Shown here: positions 9,001 to 18,178 of the stretch, one piece after another
Position numbering within the stretch: position 1 is the first letter of the stretch
Layout: the number at the start of each line of letters is the position of its first letter
Virus record (IMG/VR): IMGVR_UViG_3300042484_000604
Span: 1 to 34,366 of that record
Length of the DNA stretch: 34,366 nucleotides
DNA from: a virus
Direction: 5' to 3' (one strand)
Notes under the pieces: model-generated
What the model was told of the DNA's origin: nothing
The model's input: only the letters and a program-made list of their open reading frames with translations
Database searches by the model: none
Made by a program: the position numbers and the translations under genes

Positions 9001-12000
9001 TGGAGTTAAGGGTGGAGCAAAGAAGTTCTTTGCACAGGAAACATCTGGAGTAGCAGCATCAATGTCTCCAAGAGATTATGATGCAGCGATAAAAACAGAA
9101 ATTGCTAAGTCAGTTCCAAGACTAGAAAAACTTCTTAAAACTTGGAACTTAAACCCAGAAGAAAAAATTGTTTATGGAAATATGCTCAAGAGGCTTAAAG
9201 ATGGAGCAAAGACAGATTGGGCAGCGCTTCACCCTATTCATGCTCGTGCAGGAGAAGGAGTTACTAAGTTAGAATTAGGAGACTTTGAAAAATTTAAAAA
9301 TGTTCCAGAGTCAAAGGCACAAATTGAAAAACTTGTAACAGGTTTATCAAACGATGCAGCAGGACAATTGGAAAGATTGCCCAAGGAGCAAAGAGACAGG
9401 GTACTTGCTGCACTAGGAAAAGAAAAACCAGCACCAACACATATGAGCCAAGGCAAACTAATGAAGTTTGTAAAAGAAAACATGATTTACAGAGACGGCC
9501 TATTTTATGATAAAAAATCTTTAGATGCTGGAAGAGACACTGCTGGAAAAACTTATGACCAAGTTATGAAAAAAGTTTTTTACCAGATGGGATTAGTAGA
9601 AAAAGATGGTGCATTTGTAAGCGATAAAAAAATAAATATGCCTTCAAGATTAAGAGATGCTATGAGTCCCGAAGGTAAAGCGGGAGGAGGCTGGAGAACA
9701 AACGTACCAAAGAGTTCATTACTTTGGAAAGCACTGGATGCAGAAGAACAAAATTTTAGAGCAGCAAATATGGTTGCAGGTAAAAATGATCCACTAAAGA
9801 ATGTAAGAGAAAAACTTAAGTCTTTGGGATATACTGAAAAACAAATTGCCACAGCCCTAAGATCTGAGTTATCACATGTAGAAAAAACTGGTGAGTCTGG
9901 AAGAGGTCCTGCAAAGTATTCAAAGGGATCAGCAATGTTCGACCTAAGATTATTAAACAACTACATGAATACAAAAAATAGACCTCAAAATATTTTAGAC
10001 TGGAATGCAAAAAATGGAAATCCTCTTGGATTAACACCAACACAAATTAAAGAGTTTGAAAAAGCAGCAAATTATATGAAGCCTGGGGCACACCCAACAA
10101 CATTAGACGATATAAAATTAGTTCAAAAATCTGCACAACTTGATGTTCTAGCAGATGAATATTTAAAACAACAAAAAGTAAAGCCAAAGGGCTTTCCAAA
10201 ACTAGGACAGGTTAATGCTTCCAAGGGTCTTCTAGCGCTTCTTGATGATAGAATTGGAACAGGATACTATGACTCTTCAAAGCCAGTTTTTAATCTATCA
10301 AGTGGTGTAGATCAAAGTCAAAAAGTTTTGGTAGATCCAAATAATGAATTCAAGGTTGACACTAAAACTGGCAAAGTAACAAAATTAACAAACGCCAACA
10401 CAGGAGCAAAGCCTGCTGGAGCAGTTGCCGATAGTGGAAGTTCAAGAGATAGAAGAACTACGACAGAAACACGAACACAAAGAGTTGCAACAAGAAGCCA
10501 ACTTGCAAGTTTCCGTAGAGGATTTGGAAAGATTCCTGGATTCTCTATGCCTGGAAAAATCAAGGGAGATCCAGGATTAAAAAATCCTACAGTAAAACAG
10601 GGACAACTAGCATTAGATTTACGTAGCAAAGGATTTAGTCAGGCTGAAATCGATAGAACTCTTAGAAGGTTTGCAGAAAACGAAATAAAAATTAAAGAGT
10701 CTCAAGTTAAGGCTGCTGAAAAAGATGCAAGAACTGAAGCAGCAAGACAAAAAGAAAAGGCAGCAATACAAAAACGACAAACTGTAGATGCAAGAAAGAG
10801 ATATGTAGAAGAACAGCGCCGTGCAGAACTTAATCGTCAGCAAGCATTGCACTATAATGCTGCAGTAAAAGAAAACCAAAGAAGAGACTTAAAGAATCAA
10901 AAGCAAACTGAAAAAGCAAATATTAAAAATCAAAGAATAGCACGTCAAGAAAAGATTGGTAGATTCTCTGGTGGAGCGTCAGCGGCTCTTGGAACTGCAG
11001 GCATGGGTCTTATGATGGCTGGAAATGAAAAGGGCGGAATGGCAATGATGGGCGCATCTGCTGTAGCAGGAATGGCCCCAATGCTTATGAATCCAGTAGG
11101 AGCCGTTGCTGCAGGACTTCTTGTAGCAGCAGGAGCAATTGTTGCATTTAATATGGCACTGAGCAAGGCCAAAAAAGAAGGTATTGCTTTAGGTAATGCC
11201 ATGTCTATGACTAAGGGCAAACTAATTGAATTATCAAAAATTACTAACTCTGTTTCAGCATCTGAATCAGCAGACAGAAAAAGAGCAGATCTACTTGTTG
11301 GAGCAAATGAAAAACAGCGCAAAGTTGGACAAACAATACTTGAGTCAGAATTTGGAAAATCATTACTTGCAGATATAGAAACACAAGTAAAGGCAGGATT
11401 CTCAAGTGCTGATATTGGAAAAAACATGGGAGTTCAACTATCTGCAGCAATGCTTAGCGGTGTCATAGACTCAGATCAAGCAAGAAGTTTGGCTATGGCA
11501 ATAGGTAATGAGTTAAAAGACTATCCTCTATCTGCAAATATTGCTGCGGAAATAATTCAAATTACTGGTCCTAACGGAGAAAATATTAAAAAGGATCCAC
11601 TCAAGGTTGCCTTAGACATTGACAAAAAAACATTCGAAACTTCTAACAAGATGATTGACTATGCATCAAAACAAAGTTTTTCTTATTTCAATGCATTAAG
11701 TTCTTATGGTGGAATTGCATCGACTGCTAATCAGTTGGGCCCAGTACTTGGCGGTGTACTTAGTAGAGTTAAGATATTTGACCGCAATGAGAACACATCA
11801 ACACTCATTGGCTCAGGTGGAACCATGGCATCTTCTGAATCAGCAAGAAGGGGAGAAAAGGGATTAAGCCACCGAATTCAGCAAGCAATAAACCCAGCAA
11901 TCTATCAAGACTGGTATGATCCCAAAAAGAGTGGACTAGATAAGGCACTGTCTGTCCTTACATTTGGTACAACATCAACATACTTCCAGGTAAGAGATGC

Positions 12001-15000
12001 AAAGGCAGCATCACTTAAAATTCAAACTGCTGGTGCACAGTTAATGGTTCAAGAATTAGCAAACAATCAGCAATTAATAGATTCATTAAACAAACAGTAT
12101 GACATTAGACTAAAAACTGCTAAAACTGAAAAAGAAAGAGCAAAAATTCAGGAAGAAAGAAGAGCAGCACTTGATGGTGTAAATGCACAAAATAAAAACC
12201 AAATTAATACAATCTTAGCATCTAAAGATAAAATTGGAGAAGATGCTTGGAATGCTGCCATTAAAGGCGCTGTAGATGAGTTATATCCAAAAGGACCACA
12301 AGCAGCACTTAAAGATGCAGCACTAACACAACTTGCTACTATGCCAGATAGTGCATTTAAAACAGAAATGCAGTTGCAGTTTGCAAGTAATCTAATCGAT
12401 CCAATGACTTTGATTGATTTACTTAGTAATGAACCATTCCAAAAAGAATATAATATTTTAGTTGATACTACTTTTAAAGGTGACGCTGCAGGCGCGTCTG
12501 TTTTTTCACAGTTAATGTCAAAGGCTGGACTTGGTACTGATCAAAAAACCAATGTTACAGCAATGATAAATGATACAACAACGTATGACGCTGCTATGAA
12601 AAACGCTACAACTGATGAACAAAGAGCAAAAGCCAGAGGGGATAGACAAGAACAGATAGATAGCATTAAAGAAGCAGTTGCTGCATTGTCTCAAATACAA
12701 GAAACCTATGGTATTAACTTAGATGTTAATGATAATAGTGTGGCAAAAGTTCAAAGAATTGCAGACATGGTAAAGGCATTAGGCGGGAAAAAAGGCGTAA
12801 CAAAGGCTGAATTAAAAATAATGGCAGACCCGAAATTAGGGGGAGATCCAAGATATCAATACATTTTCGATAATTGGGAAGCGCTTGTTGGAGATGGCCT
12901 TACAATGTCAGCAACAATGTTGCTCAATCTTGAAACAATGGTTACAGACGATATGATTCTGCAGGGTTATTTGCAGGCTGCTGGAACTAAAGACGAGATT
13001 CAAACAAATGAATTAATGCAAAAGGGAATGATTCCAAGTTGGGCTCAGGACAGAACTGCTAAAGAAAAGGCAGCCGCTTACTTTGCTGCAAATCCAGCCA
13101 AGTTTAAAGAAATCTTTGGTGTTGAGTATGAGGGTCAAGACCCTCCTGTAAAGGTGGCTGACCCACTTGAGTTCTTACAGCCATTGGCTATGCAATTGAA
13201 GCAGGTAAGAGACAATGCATTTAATGCTCTTACTCCAGTAAAGTCATTGCTTGAAGCATTTACAAACAAGCAAACACAAAAAGATGCTTTTAATTTATTT
13301 GATGGTATTCAAAATAGACTTTTAAAGATGGGCGTTGGAAAAGACTTTAGAGAAGCAATTGATTCTATGTCTGCAGAAGACTTTGCAAAGGTAGCAGCAT
13401 TAACAGGTGACAGAGCCCTCTTTACTTTTGAAAAAGGTAAGGCAAGATCAAAGGATACAATTAAGGGACTAACTGATACTGGCAAGGCTGTTGATCAAGG
13501 GTACCGTGAAAGAAACCTTGGTACCTTTAATCTTGCTAATGAAGAGACAATAAAAGATATACAAGATCAATCCAAGGCATACAACATTTTAATTGGAAAC
13601 GGATTAAGCGCAGCCCAGGCTTTAGAAGTTGTTGCTGATAAGGGTCAGGCTGCAGCCCTTGCTAGTGGAGCAATAAGTTCCTCTGATCCAGACTGGCAAA
13701 CTTATATTACAAATATTAGACTAGCAAACACCGCACTTGAGCGCCAAGCAACATTGAATAATGCAATTAAGGCAAATGAAGAATTTAGGTTGTATGCAGA
13801 TATGCCACTTCTTGTTTCTCAAATGAAAGAACTTGGATATAGCGTTAATCAAATTGATGCTGTTCTTGGAGATCCAAAATTAGCAAAGATGTTAGTAGAA
13901 AGTTTAAAGAATGGTGAATCAGCAGCCAAGGCTATTGCAGACTATATTGATAATATTGAAGCAAGAAAAATAATTGATATACAAGTTGCACTTAATAAAG
14001 GAGATCTAAAGGAAGCATCTCAAAATGGAAGACAACTTGTCGATGACCTGTTTGCAGCCCAAGAAGGTCTAATACTTTTTGGTGCTGATGCCAAGTTAAT
14101 TAGGGCAAATGAAAAAGAAATTGCAGATAAACAACTTCAGATCGCTGGGTTCCAACAAACAATTGAAAAACTTAATGATCAAATAGAAGATGGTCAAAGA
14201 AAAATTGAAGAGTCCTATACAAGACCAATTGAAGATTTAAATGAAGAAATTAATGATTTAAGTCGTGACCTAGAAACGAACCCACTCTTTGGTGATCGTG
14301 CTATTAAAAAGATTCAAGATGAAAGTAGTGTTCTTTCAAATGACTTAGAGATTATAAATCATGCAGCAGAGGAAGTAAATAAGAGATATGATGAGCAAGC
14401 AGATGCTCTTTCAGAGATTCAAAAGATTAATGAAAATATTGTAGAGCAACAAAGCAATCAACTTGATTTAGCAGATGCTCTTTCAAAGGGAGATATTTCT
14501 GCAGCAGCGCAGGCGGTGCAGGCAATGCGAGAAGCAAGTGCATCACAGTTTGAATCAGATCAATCAGATGCTTTAGAGCAAGCAAGACAAAATGAATTAA
14601 TGGGTCTTGTAGGTCCAAAGAGTGGATTAACAGCAGAACAAATAAATGAAAAACAATATTTAAATGCACAAAAAATTTATGATATGGAAAACGATCCAAC
14701 CAGACTTTCTATATTGGAAATGATTATTGGTAAGCAAGATCAGATATATAGTTACGAAGAAAGTCGTGAGTTGGCACTTCGTGGTATTAGAAAACTTGAA
14801 GATGCAATCTCTAAGATTGAAGAAGAATCTATTGAGCCACTTCAAGAAAGAATAGATGCACTTGTTTATCAGAATCAAGTAATACAAGCAAGAATTGATA
14901 AAGAGATAGCAGAACTCACAGTTCTTGGAAATACAAAAATAGCATGGGCGGCAATTAACGCACAATTAGATGCAGCAGGTGCTGCCTTTGCTGCTCTCAA

Positions 15001-18000
15001 TGGTTCAAAAGACCTTGCAGGCTTGCTTGCATCAGCACGAGAACTAGATCAAACCTGGGCAAATATAGTTAAAACATTATCTTTGTATGCGGGTGCAGCA
15101 CCAACTACTGGACCACTTCAAGATGCAATAAATGCAATTGGGGGTCCTGGAGCAAATGCATATGTACCACCAGTAAGTACTGCAGAAGATATTGCAGCAG
15201 CAGCAGAGTTTGATAGGGTGGTTGCAGAATTAGATAAGGCACAAGCCTATAGTGACTGGATTGCAGAAAATGGAAGATCTGAGGAACAGTTTAAATTAGC
15301 AGCAGCAAGACTTGCTGCAGCACAGGCTGCATATGATGCAACAATTCCTAAGTATGATGCAAACAATGTAGGCGGTGGCGGAGGCCTTAATTCTTTTAGA
15401 TTCATGGCTACTGGTGGAATGGTTAGACCAAAATATTTTAAAACAGGCGGAATAAACAAAGGAACAGACACAGTTCCTGCAATGCTTACACCTGGAGAGT
15501 TTGTAGTTAAAAGGTCTGCAGTAAAGAAGTACGGATCAAAATTCTTTAAAAACCTTAATGATAAAAAGTATTCAAAAAATAATAAAGCAATGACTCCAAA
15601 AGAAGTACTTGACATAGTTAGAAACCTTGGTTCTTCAATATCAGGTAAACCAAAGTCTGCCTACGATGCTAACAACCAGCCTACTGGAAGTCCAACTGGA
15701 AGATACTGGGGAGAATTAGAAAGACTATACGAAGGCTCTCCAATAGGGTTTGATAAAAATGGAAAGCCTATATTTAACACTACAGGAAAAGATCCATGGG
15801 GCGGAACAGAGATTCCAGGACTTCCATTTAGTGGCAAGGTAGCAAATTTCTCTGACTACTGGCATCAATTAGCAGAGCAGCCAAAGGCATCTAGCAGCCC
15901 TGGAATGGGTATTGATAAGACTCCAGACCGTTATGCAGGTTCTGGTGCTTCTATGGGCGGTATTGGTGGTGGTGTATACCGTGTTGGTGGCCTACAACTA
16001 TTCTCTAAAGGTGGAATGGTTCCACATTACTTAGGAATGTCATCAATGGGGAAGGGCAGTGGCAAAACATCTCAAAATAGTTTACTTCCAGGCGTACGTG
16101 AAAACAGATACCAGTATGGTCCTGGCAAAACCAGAGGTGGATTTGAACCAGGATTTAGAAAAGAGCAATTTGAACAAGTTGCCAACTTCTTTGGATTGCC
16201 ATCAATTGCTAAGACTGGCTACGATTTGGCAAAGTATGGCGGTATACCAGGAATGATTCAGGCTAAAATTGATGGTAAAGAAATGAGATCCAATGCTGGG
16301 GATAACTTAACGGCTGGACTATCTGTTATTCCTATTCCTTTGATGAAATTATTAAAGCCATTAGGAAGATTTGCCAGCAAGATAGTTCCTCAAGGTGTAA
16401 AAAACTTTATTTCAGATCCTGTTAAAGGCTTGGGTATTGACATGTTTAGTAAACTATCATCCAAGTTAAATCCATCAGCATCGACACCAACTGGAAGTTT
16501 AGTAGAGCAAGGCCTAACCCCTCCAACAAACCCACTACCCAAAGATCCAAACCTTTGGGATGATAATTATTTTTCAGAACCTTACTTCCCAACCAAGACT
16601 GAAAAAGTTCTTTCTTCTCTTGCAAATACAGGAAAAGTAGGATTAGAACTATCTAGTTTAATTTATAAAACAAAGTATGGGATAAAAGATTTTGTTGGTG
16701 GTGCCAAGAAACCAATAGAGAGCGCATGGAATTATCTTGACCCAAATAAACGATCAACATATCCACCTATAAAAGCATTTGGATCAGCACTTACAGCACC
16801 ACTTGCAAAACCTGTTGCTAAACTAGCAAAAGAGTTTAACCCTTACGCAATTAGTAACTTAGAGACAAACTATAAGGATCTGTCATATATACAAAGATCT
16901 ATGATTCCAAAAGGTGGAAGTAGATCTGAAGCCTCATACAGTACCATGTTTGAAAATATTACATCTGATATTGCAACCCCAATTAAAGCCAAGTTAACTG
17001 GTTATAAAGATTCAGTAAAATCAAAAGTAAACGAGAAATTTGGAGATACAGGTTTTCTATGGAACTTGAAACGTTCAGCAGAATCTGGCCTCACACCTGA
17101 AAGAAAAGCATACTATCAGAGGCAGGCATTTATAGAATCAGTTCCAGGACCACTAGGTGCATTACTACAAATGAAGTTGGGTGTTCATAGATCAGTGAAA
17201 GAAATTATGGATTTCCCATCTCCCTTAGAAAGAGAATTAACGGCAAGAGTTGATCCATATTCAAGACCTATGGCAGCCCACGGTCCAGGACTTTATAGTT
17301 CAACTAGCGCCGAAACATCAAAGATTTATAGGAATTTTGGGACTTTTGAATATGGCGTATCACTAACACCAAAGGCAATTCTTAAAGTATTAACAGGCAA
17401 AGGCATTCTGTCTACAAGGCAAGAGAAAAAGTTTGCACTAAAGTACCAGAAAAAAACTGGCTTGAAGTATACACCAACAATTGATAGTATGAATTCTGAC
17501 ATAACAGATCCATACATGCAGGCAATTCTTAAGGCTGGCTATATTGGGTACAGACCTGGAACTGAGTTTACAAACTGGGGAATAGGAAACATCCCTGGAA
17601 TGCATCTAAAACCTATAGCAACTCCAGACACCTTTATAAGAAAGGTTGGTGATGAATATGTTACATTGCCAGGATCAGCAATTACTAATCCTGCTAAACC
17701 AACCTTAAACTCAGTCTCAGAAATTGGAACTAGTAAAGCATCTGTTGCAACACTTGCTGGAACTGCTATTGGGGCTGCTGGATTAACTGGTCTTTCTTTA
17801 TATAATGCAATAAATGCTAATGCAGGCAACCCTACTTTAGAAGATATTGTTTCTAACAAAGTTAATAAAAATAGTGGTGGACTGGGAGGAAGGTTTGCAA
17901 TGCAGGCACTTTCATCAGGAGGGCTGGCAAGAGGAACTGACATCGTACCAGCAATGCTAACACCAGGAGAATTTGTAATGAGTAAGTATGCTGTTGAGTC

Positions 18001-18178
18001 TCACGGGGCAGACACTATGAAGGCTATAAATAATGGCTCAACTGTAGGGGACTCAGTGTATAATTATAGTATCAATGTAAATGTTAAATCTGATTCAAAC
18101 CCAGATGAAATTGCAAGAGCAGTAATGACTCAAATAAAGAGCGTTGATTCACAAAAAATTAGAGGAGTTAGAATTTAA
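6041..18178 (+). CDS. Giant tape measure protein (TP901 family) with possible enzymatic domains
   Basis: 4,045 residues. The start is TTG 6041, 9 bases after AGAGGTG; no in-frame ATG is nearby. Residues about 225-450 carry the TP901-type tape measure core (TMEMAGTAAAAGFSG, LSIEDLTIAIPKAAPIIKQLG, EGGINASEGANALKSGLASM). Hydrophobic segments lie near 547-588 and 1650-1705. Charged coiled-coil stretches lie near 1535-1640 and 2670-2970. The motif VPAML(T/S)PGE occurs at Asp701, Asp3143 and Asp3967. A kinase-like stretch (about 835-1075) and an ART-like stretch (about 3705-3865) are described separately. The C-terminus (YSINVNVKSDSNPDEIARAV) is typical of tape measures. The protein sets tail length and enters the cell with DNA in this class. 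At about 1.5 angstrom per residue it would span up to 600 nm, unless cargo domains are not part of the ruler. It ends in TAATG, coupled to the Dit-like gene. Confidence 0.92.
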   Translation: MADVNSNININFDTTAALAQLRSLQAGLSRFHQSLAEGNLAAANAQKGLNAQLLQSVGATGKFSASQVKVAGSTLAFTSALEKNKLSLREYYRYTMAAATANTRVMGKAFAQEREIINRARRDRVKALQAQYIQMNKSNAGFMDAIRIMPKSLQMASGKFTELGTRIQYAAQRQQFLNQLLKQGSTQLLNFGKNTQWAGRQLMVGLTMPLALFGSAAAKSFRELETAIVKFKRVYGNAFTNESEVNLAVENIRALATEYTKYGVSVTKTMEMAGTAAAAGFSGRALTAQVETATKLAVLGQIEQQQALETTISLQNAFGLSSEELAKKIDFLNAVENQTVLSIEDLTIAIPKAAPIIKQLGGSVEDLAFFLTAMKEGGINASEGANALKSGLASMINPSKKAAAFLGDLGINIKGIVEANAGNLQNTIIGFAQALDTLDPLNRARAIEQMFGKFQFSRLSTLFQNVTKDSSQASRALSLAGSSVEELAILSEREMGKIEDSVGVKFQAAIEQFKQDIMPLGKIFLEALTPVVKFFGGLFEKFNGLGDSTKKVIAVVVAAVAGLGPIVLMTFGLLMNAVANAIKLFSMLRGGIAKLNGQTNIMGAGFNYMTQEQIENAASSNQLHQTHSRLVEVFNVEKTSVNALAASYNSLSTQMRSMASQNPALFAGGRGGATRAVSKLPPTRKYKDGILSVPGPKGAGDVVPAMLSPGEAVIPTDTTNKYRGLISAMFKDKVPGFMAGRLPGGPGRGIPLSPGPKAVRDAQQARNRKRDDARQGYSEPHPEKKTGPTFIGMPKSSAEASQSRQILDKISNQVKLGQFGSVPPTNFGTMLQSFSGRSFPARGVGGVYRKPNGQIVVVKPTIDEKTALAEVRATQIAREVHGLVSPKQTIKTMMDPTDPTGQRKFIVIESPYDPRIAAMSGKFSKSEMVKQLVASTLRGDKDLQRPNLSGNVLADVGTAGVFDRASGFRDFAKVMPSMEQQAVVNLLGVKGGAKKFFAQETSGVAASMSPRDYDAAIKTEIAKSVPRLEKLLKTWNLNPEEKIVYGNMLKRLKDGAKTDWAALHPIHARAGEGVTKLELGDFEKFKNVPESKAQIEKLVTGLSNDAAGQLERLPKEQRDRVLAALGKEKPAPTHMSQGKLMKFVKENMIYRDGLFYDKKSLDAGRDTAGKTYDQVMKKVFYQMGLVEKDGAFVSDKKINMPSRLRDAMSPEGKAGGGWRTNVPKSSLLWKALDAEEQNFRAANMVAGKNDPLKNVREKLKSLGYTEKQIATALRSELSHVEKTGESGRGPAKYSKGSAMFDLRLLNNYMNTKNRPQNILDWNAKNGNPLGLTPTQIKEFEKAANYMKPGAHPTTLDDIKLVQKSAQLDVLADEYLKQQKVKPKGFPKLGQVNASKGLLALLDDRIGTGYYDSSKPVFNLSSGVDQSQKVLVDPNNEFKVDTKTGKVTKLTNANTGAKPAGAVADSGSSRDRRTTTETRTQRVATRSQLASFRRGFGKIPGFSMPGKIKGDPGLKNPTVKQGQLALDLRSKGFSQAEIDRTLRRFAENEIKIKESQVKAAEKDARTEAARQKEKAAIQKRQTVDARKRYVEEQRRAELNRQQALHYNAAVKENQRRDLKNQKQTEKANIKNQRIARQEKIGRFSGGASAALGTAGMGLMMAGNEKGGMAMMGASAVAGMAPMLMNPVGAVAAGLLVAAGAIVAFNMALSKAKKEGIALGNAMSMTKGKLIELSKITNSVSASESADRKRADLLVGANEKQRKVGQTILESEFGKSLLADIETQVKAGFSSADIGKNMGVQLSAAMLSGVIDSDQARSLAMAIGNELKDYPLSANIAAEIIQITGPNGENIKKDPLKVALDIDKKTFETSNKMIDYASKQSFSYFNALSSYGGIASTANQLGPVLGGVLSRVKIFDRNENTSTLIGSGGTMASSESARRGEKGLSHRIQQAINPAIYQDWYDPKKSGLDKALSVLTFGTTSTYFQVRDAKAASLKIQTAGAQLMVQELANNQQLIDSLNKQYDIRLKTAKTEKERAKIQEERRAALDGVNAQNKNQINTILASKDKIGEDAWNAAIKGAVDELYPKGPQAALKDAALTQLATMPDSAFKTEMQLQFASNLIDPMTLIDLLSNEPFQKEYNILVDTTFKGDAAGASVFSQLMSKAGLGTDQKTNVTAMINDTTTYDAAMKNATTDEQRAKARGDRQEQIDSIKEAVAALSQIQETYGINLDVNDNSVAKVQRIADMVKALGGKKGVTKAELKIMADPKLGGDPRYQYIFDNWEALVGDGLTMSATMLLNLETMVTDDMILQGYLQAAGTKDEIQTNELMQKGMIPSWAQDRTAKEKAAAYFAANPAKFKEIFGVEYEGQDPPVKVADPLEFLQPLAMQLKQVRDNAFNALTPVKSLLEAFTNKQTQKDAFNLFDGIQNRLLKMGVGKDFREAIDSMSAEDFAKVAALTGDRALFTFEKGKARSKDTIKGLTDTGKAVDQGYRERNLGTFNLANEETIKDIQDQSKAYNILIGNGLSAAQALEVVADKGQAAALASGAISSSDPDWQTYITNIRLANTALERQATLNNAIKANEEFRLYADMPLLVSQMKELGYSVNQIDAVLGDPKLAKMLVESLKNGESAAKAIADYIDNIEARKIIDIQVALNKGDLKEASQNGRQLVDDLFAAQEGLILFGADAKLIRANEKEIADKQLQIAGFQQTIEKLNDQIEDGQRKIEESYTRPIEDLNEEINDLSRDLETNPLFGDRAIKKIQDESSVLSNDLEIINHAAEEVNKRYDEQADALSEIQKINENIVEQQSNQLDLADALSKGDISAAAQAVQAMREASASQFESDQSDALEQARQNELMGLVGPKSGLTAEQINEKQYLNAQKIYDMENDPTRLSILEMIIGKQDQIYSYEESRELALRGIRKLEDAISKIEEESIEPLQERIDALVYQNQVIQARIDKEIAELTVLGNTKIAWAAINAQLDAAGAAFAALNGSKDLAGLLASARELDQTWANIVKTLSLYAGAAPTTGPLQDAINAIGGPGANAYVPPVSTAEDIAAAAEFDRVVAELDKAQAYSDWIAENGRSEEQFKLAAARLAAAQAAYDATIPKYDANNVGGGGGLNSFRFMATGGMVRPKYFKTGGINKGTDTVPAMLTPGEFVVKRSAVKKYGSKFFKNLNDKKYSKNNKAMTPKEVLDIVRNLGSSISGKPKSAYDANNQPTGSPTGRYWGELERLYEGSPIGFDKNGKPIFNTTGKDPWGGTEIPGLPFSGKVANFSDYWHQLAEQPKASSSPGMGIDKTPDRYAGSGASMGGIGGGVYRVGGLQLFSKGGMVPHYLGMSSMGKGSGKTSQNSLLPGVRENRYQYGPGKTRGGFEPGFRKEQFEQVANFFGLPSIAKTGYDLAKYGGIPGMIQAKIDGKEMRSNAGDNLTAGLSVIPIPLMKLLKPLGRFASKIVPQGVKNFISDPVKGLGIDMFSKLSSKLNPSASTPTGSLVEQGLTPPTNPLPKDPNLWDDNYFSEPYFPTKTEKVLSSLANTGKVGLELSSLIYKTKYGIKDFVGGAKKPIESAWNYLDPNKRSTYPPIKAFGSALTAPLAKPVAKLAKEFNPYAISNLETNYKDLSYIQRSMIPKGGSRSEASYSTMFENITSDIATPIKAKLTGYKDSVKSKVNEKFGDTGFLWNLKRSAESGLTPERKAYYQRQAFIESVPGPLGALLQMKLGVHRSVKEIMDFPSPLERELTARVDPYSRPMAAHGPGLYSSTSAETSKIYRNFGTFEYGVSLTPKAILKVLTGKGILSTRQEKKFALKYQKKTGLKYTPTIDSMNSDITDPYMQAILKAGYIGYRPGTEFTNWGIGNIPGMHLKPIATPDTFIRKVGDEYVTLPGSAITNPAKPTLNSVSEIGTSKASVATLAGTAIGAAGLTGLSLYNAINANAGNPTLEDIVSNKVNKNSGGLGGRFAMQALSSGGLARGTDIVPAMLTPGEFVMSKYAVESHGADTMKAINNGSTVGDSVYNYSINVNVKSDSNPDEIARAVMTQIKSVDSQKIRGVRI
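8540..9260 (+). other. Possible kinase/phosphotransferase-like domain inside the tape measure
   Basis: Residues about 835-1075 of the tape measure show a kinase-like order of elements. There is a glycine-rich turn (Gly843-Tyr848), a strand ending in Lys859 (IVVVKP) and a helix with Glu870 (ALAEVRATQ). A loop RGDKDLQRPNLSGN follows with Asp940, Asp942 and Asn951, and then a strand with Asp963 (AGVFDRASG) in the place of a metal-binding Asp. The order resembles HipA or PI3/4-kinase-like folds. It follows directly after the first PAML(T/S)PGE motif. This is a reading by eye; no fold search was possible. Confidence 0.35.
17150..17620 (+). other. Possible ADP-ribosyltransferase-like domain near the tape measure C-terminus
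   Basis: Residues about 3705-3860 carry GVHRS with Arg3717, then HGPGLYSSTSAETSKIY (His3747 to Tyr3763), a strand TFEYGVSLTPKAILKV, and later a GYIGYRPGTEF segment with Glu3842. The order resembles ART-type toxins, with an Arg or His in the first strand, a G-x-G-(L/I)-Y-x-(S/T) strand-helix, and a late G-Y-x-G segment. It lies between the second and third PAMLTPGEF motifs. Assignment to the ART superfamily is tentative. Confidence 0.4.

Noticed and set aside
6742-17943. Long antisense open frames inside the tape measure (for example 6742-7230, 10945-11427, 17539-17943)
   Set aside because: They mirror Ala/Ser/Leu-rich coding sequence, have no plausible starts, and sit opposite a clearly coding frame.
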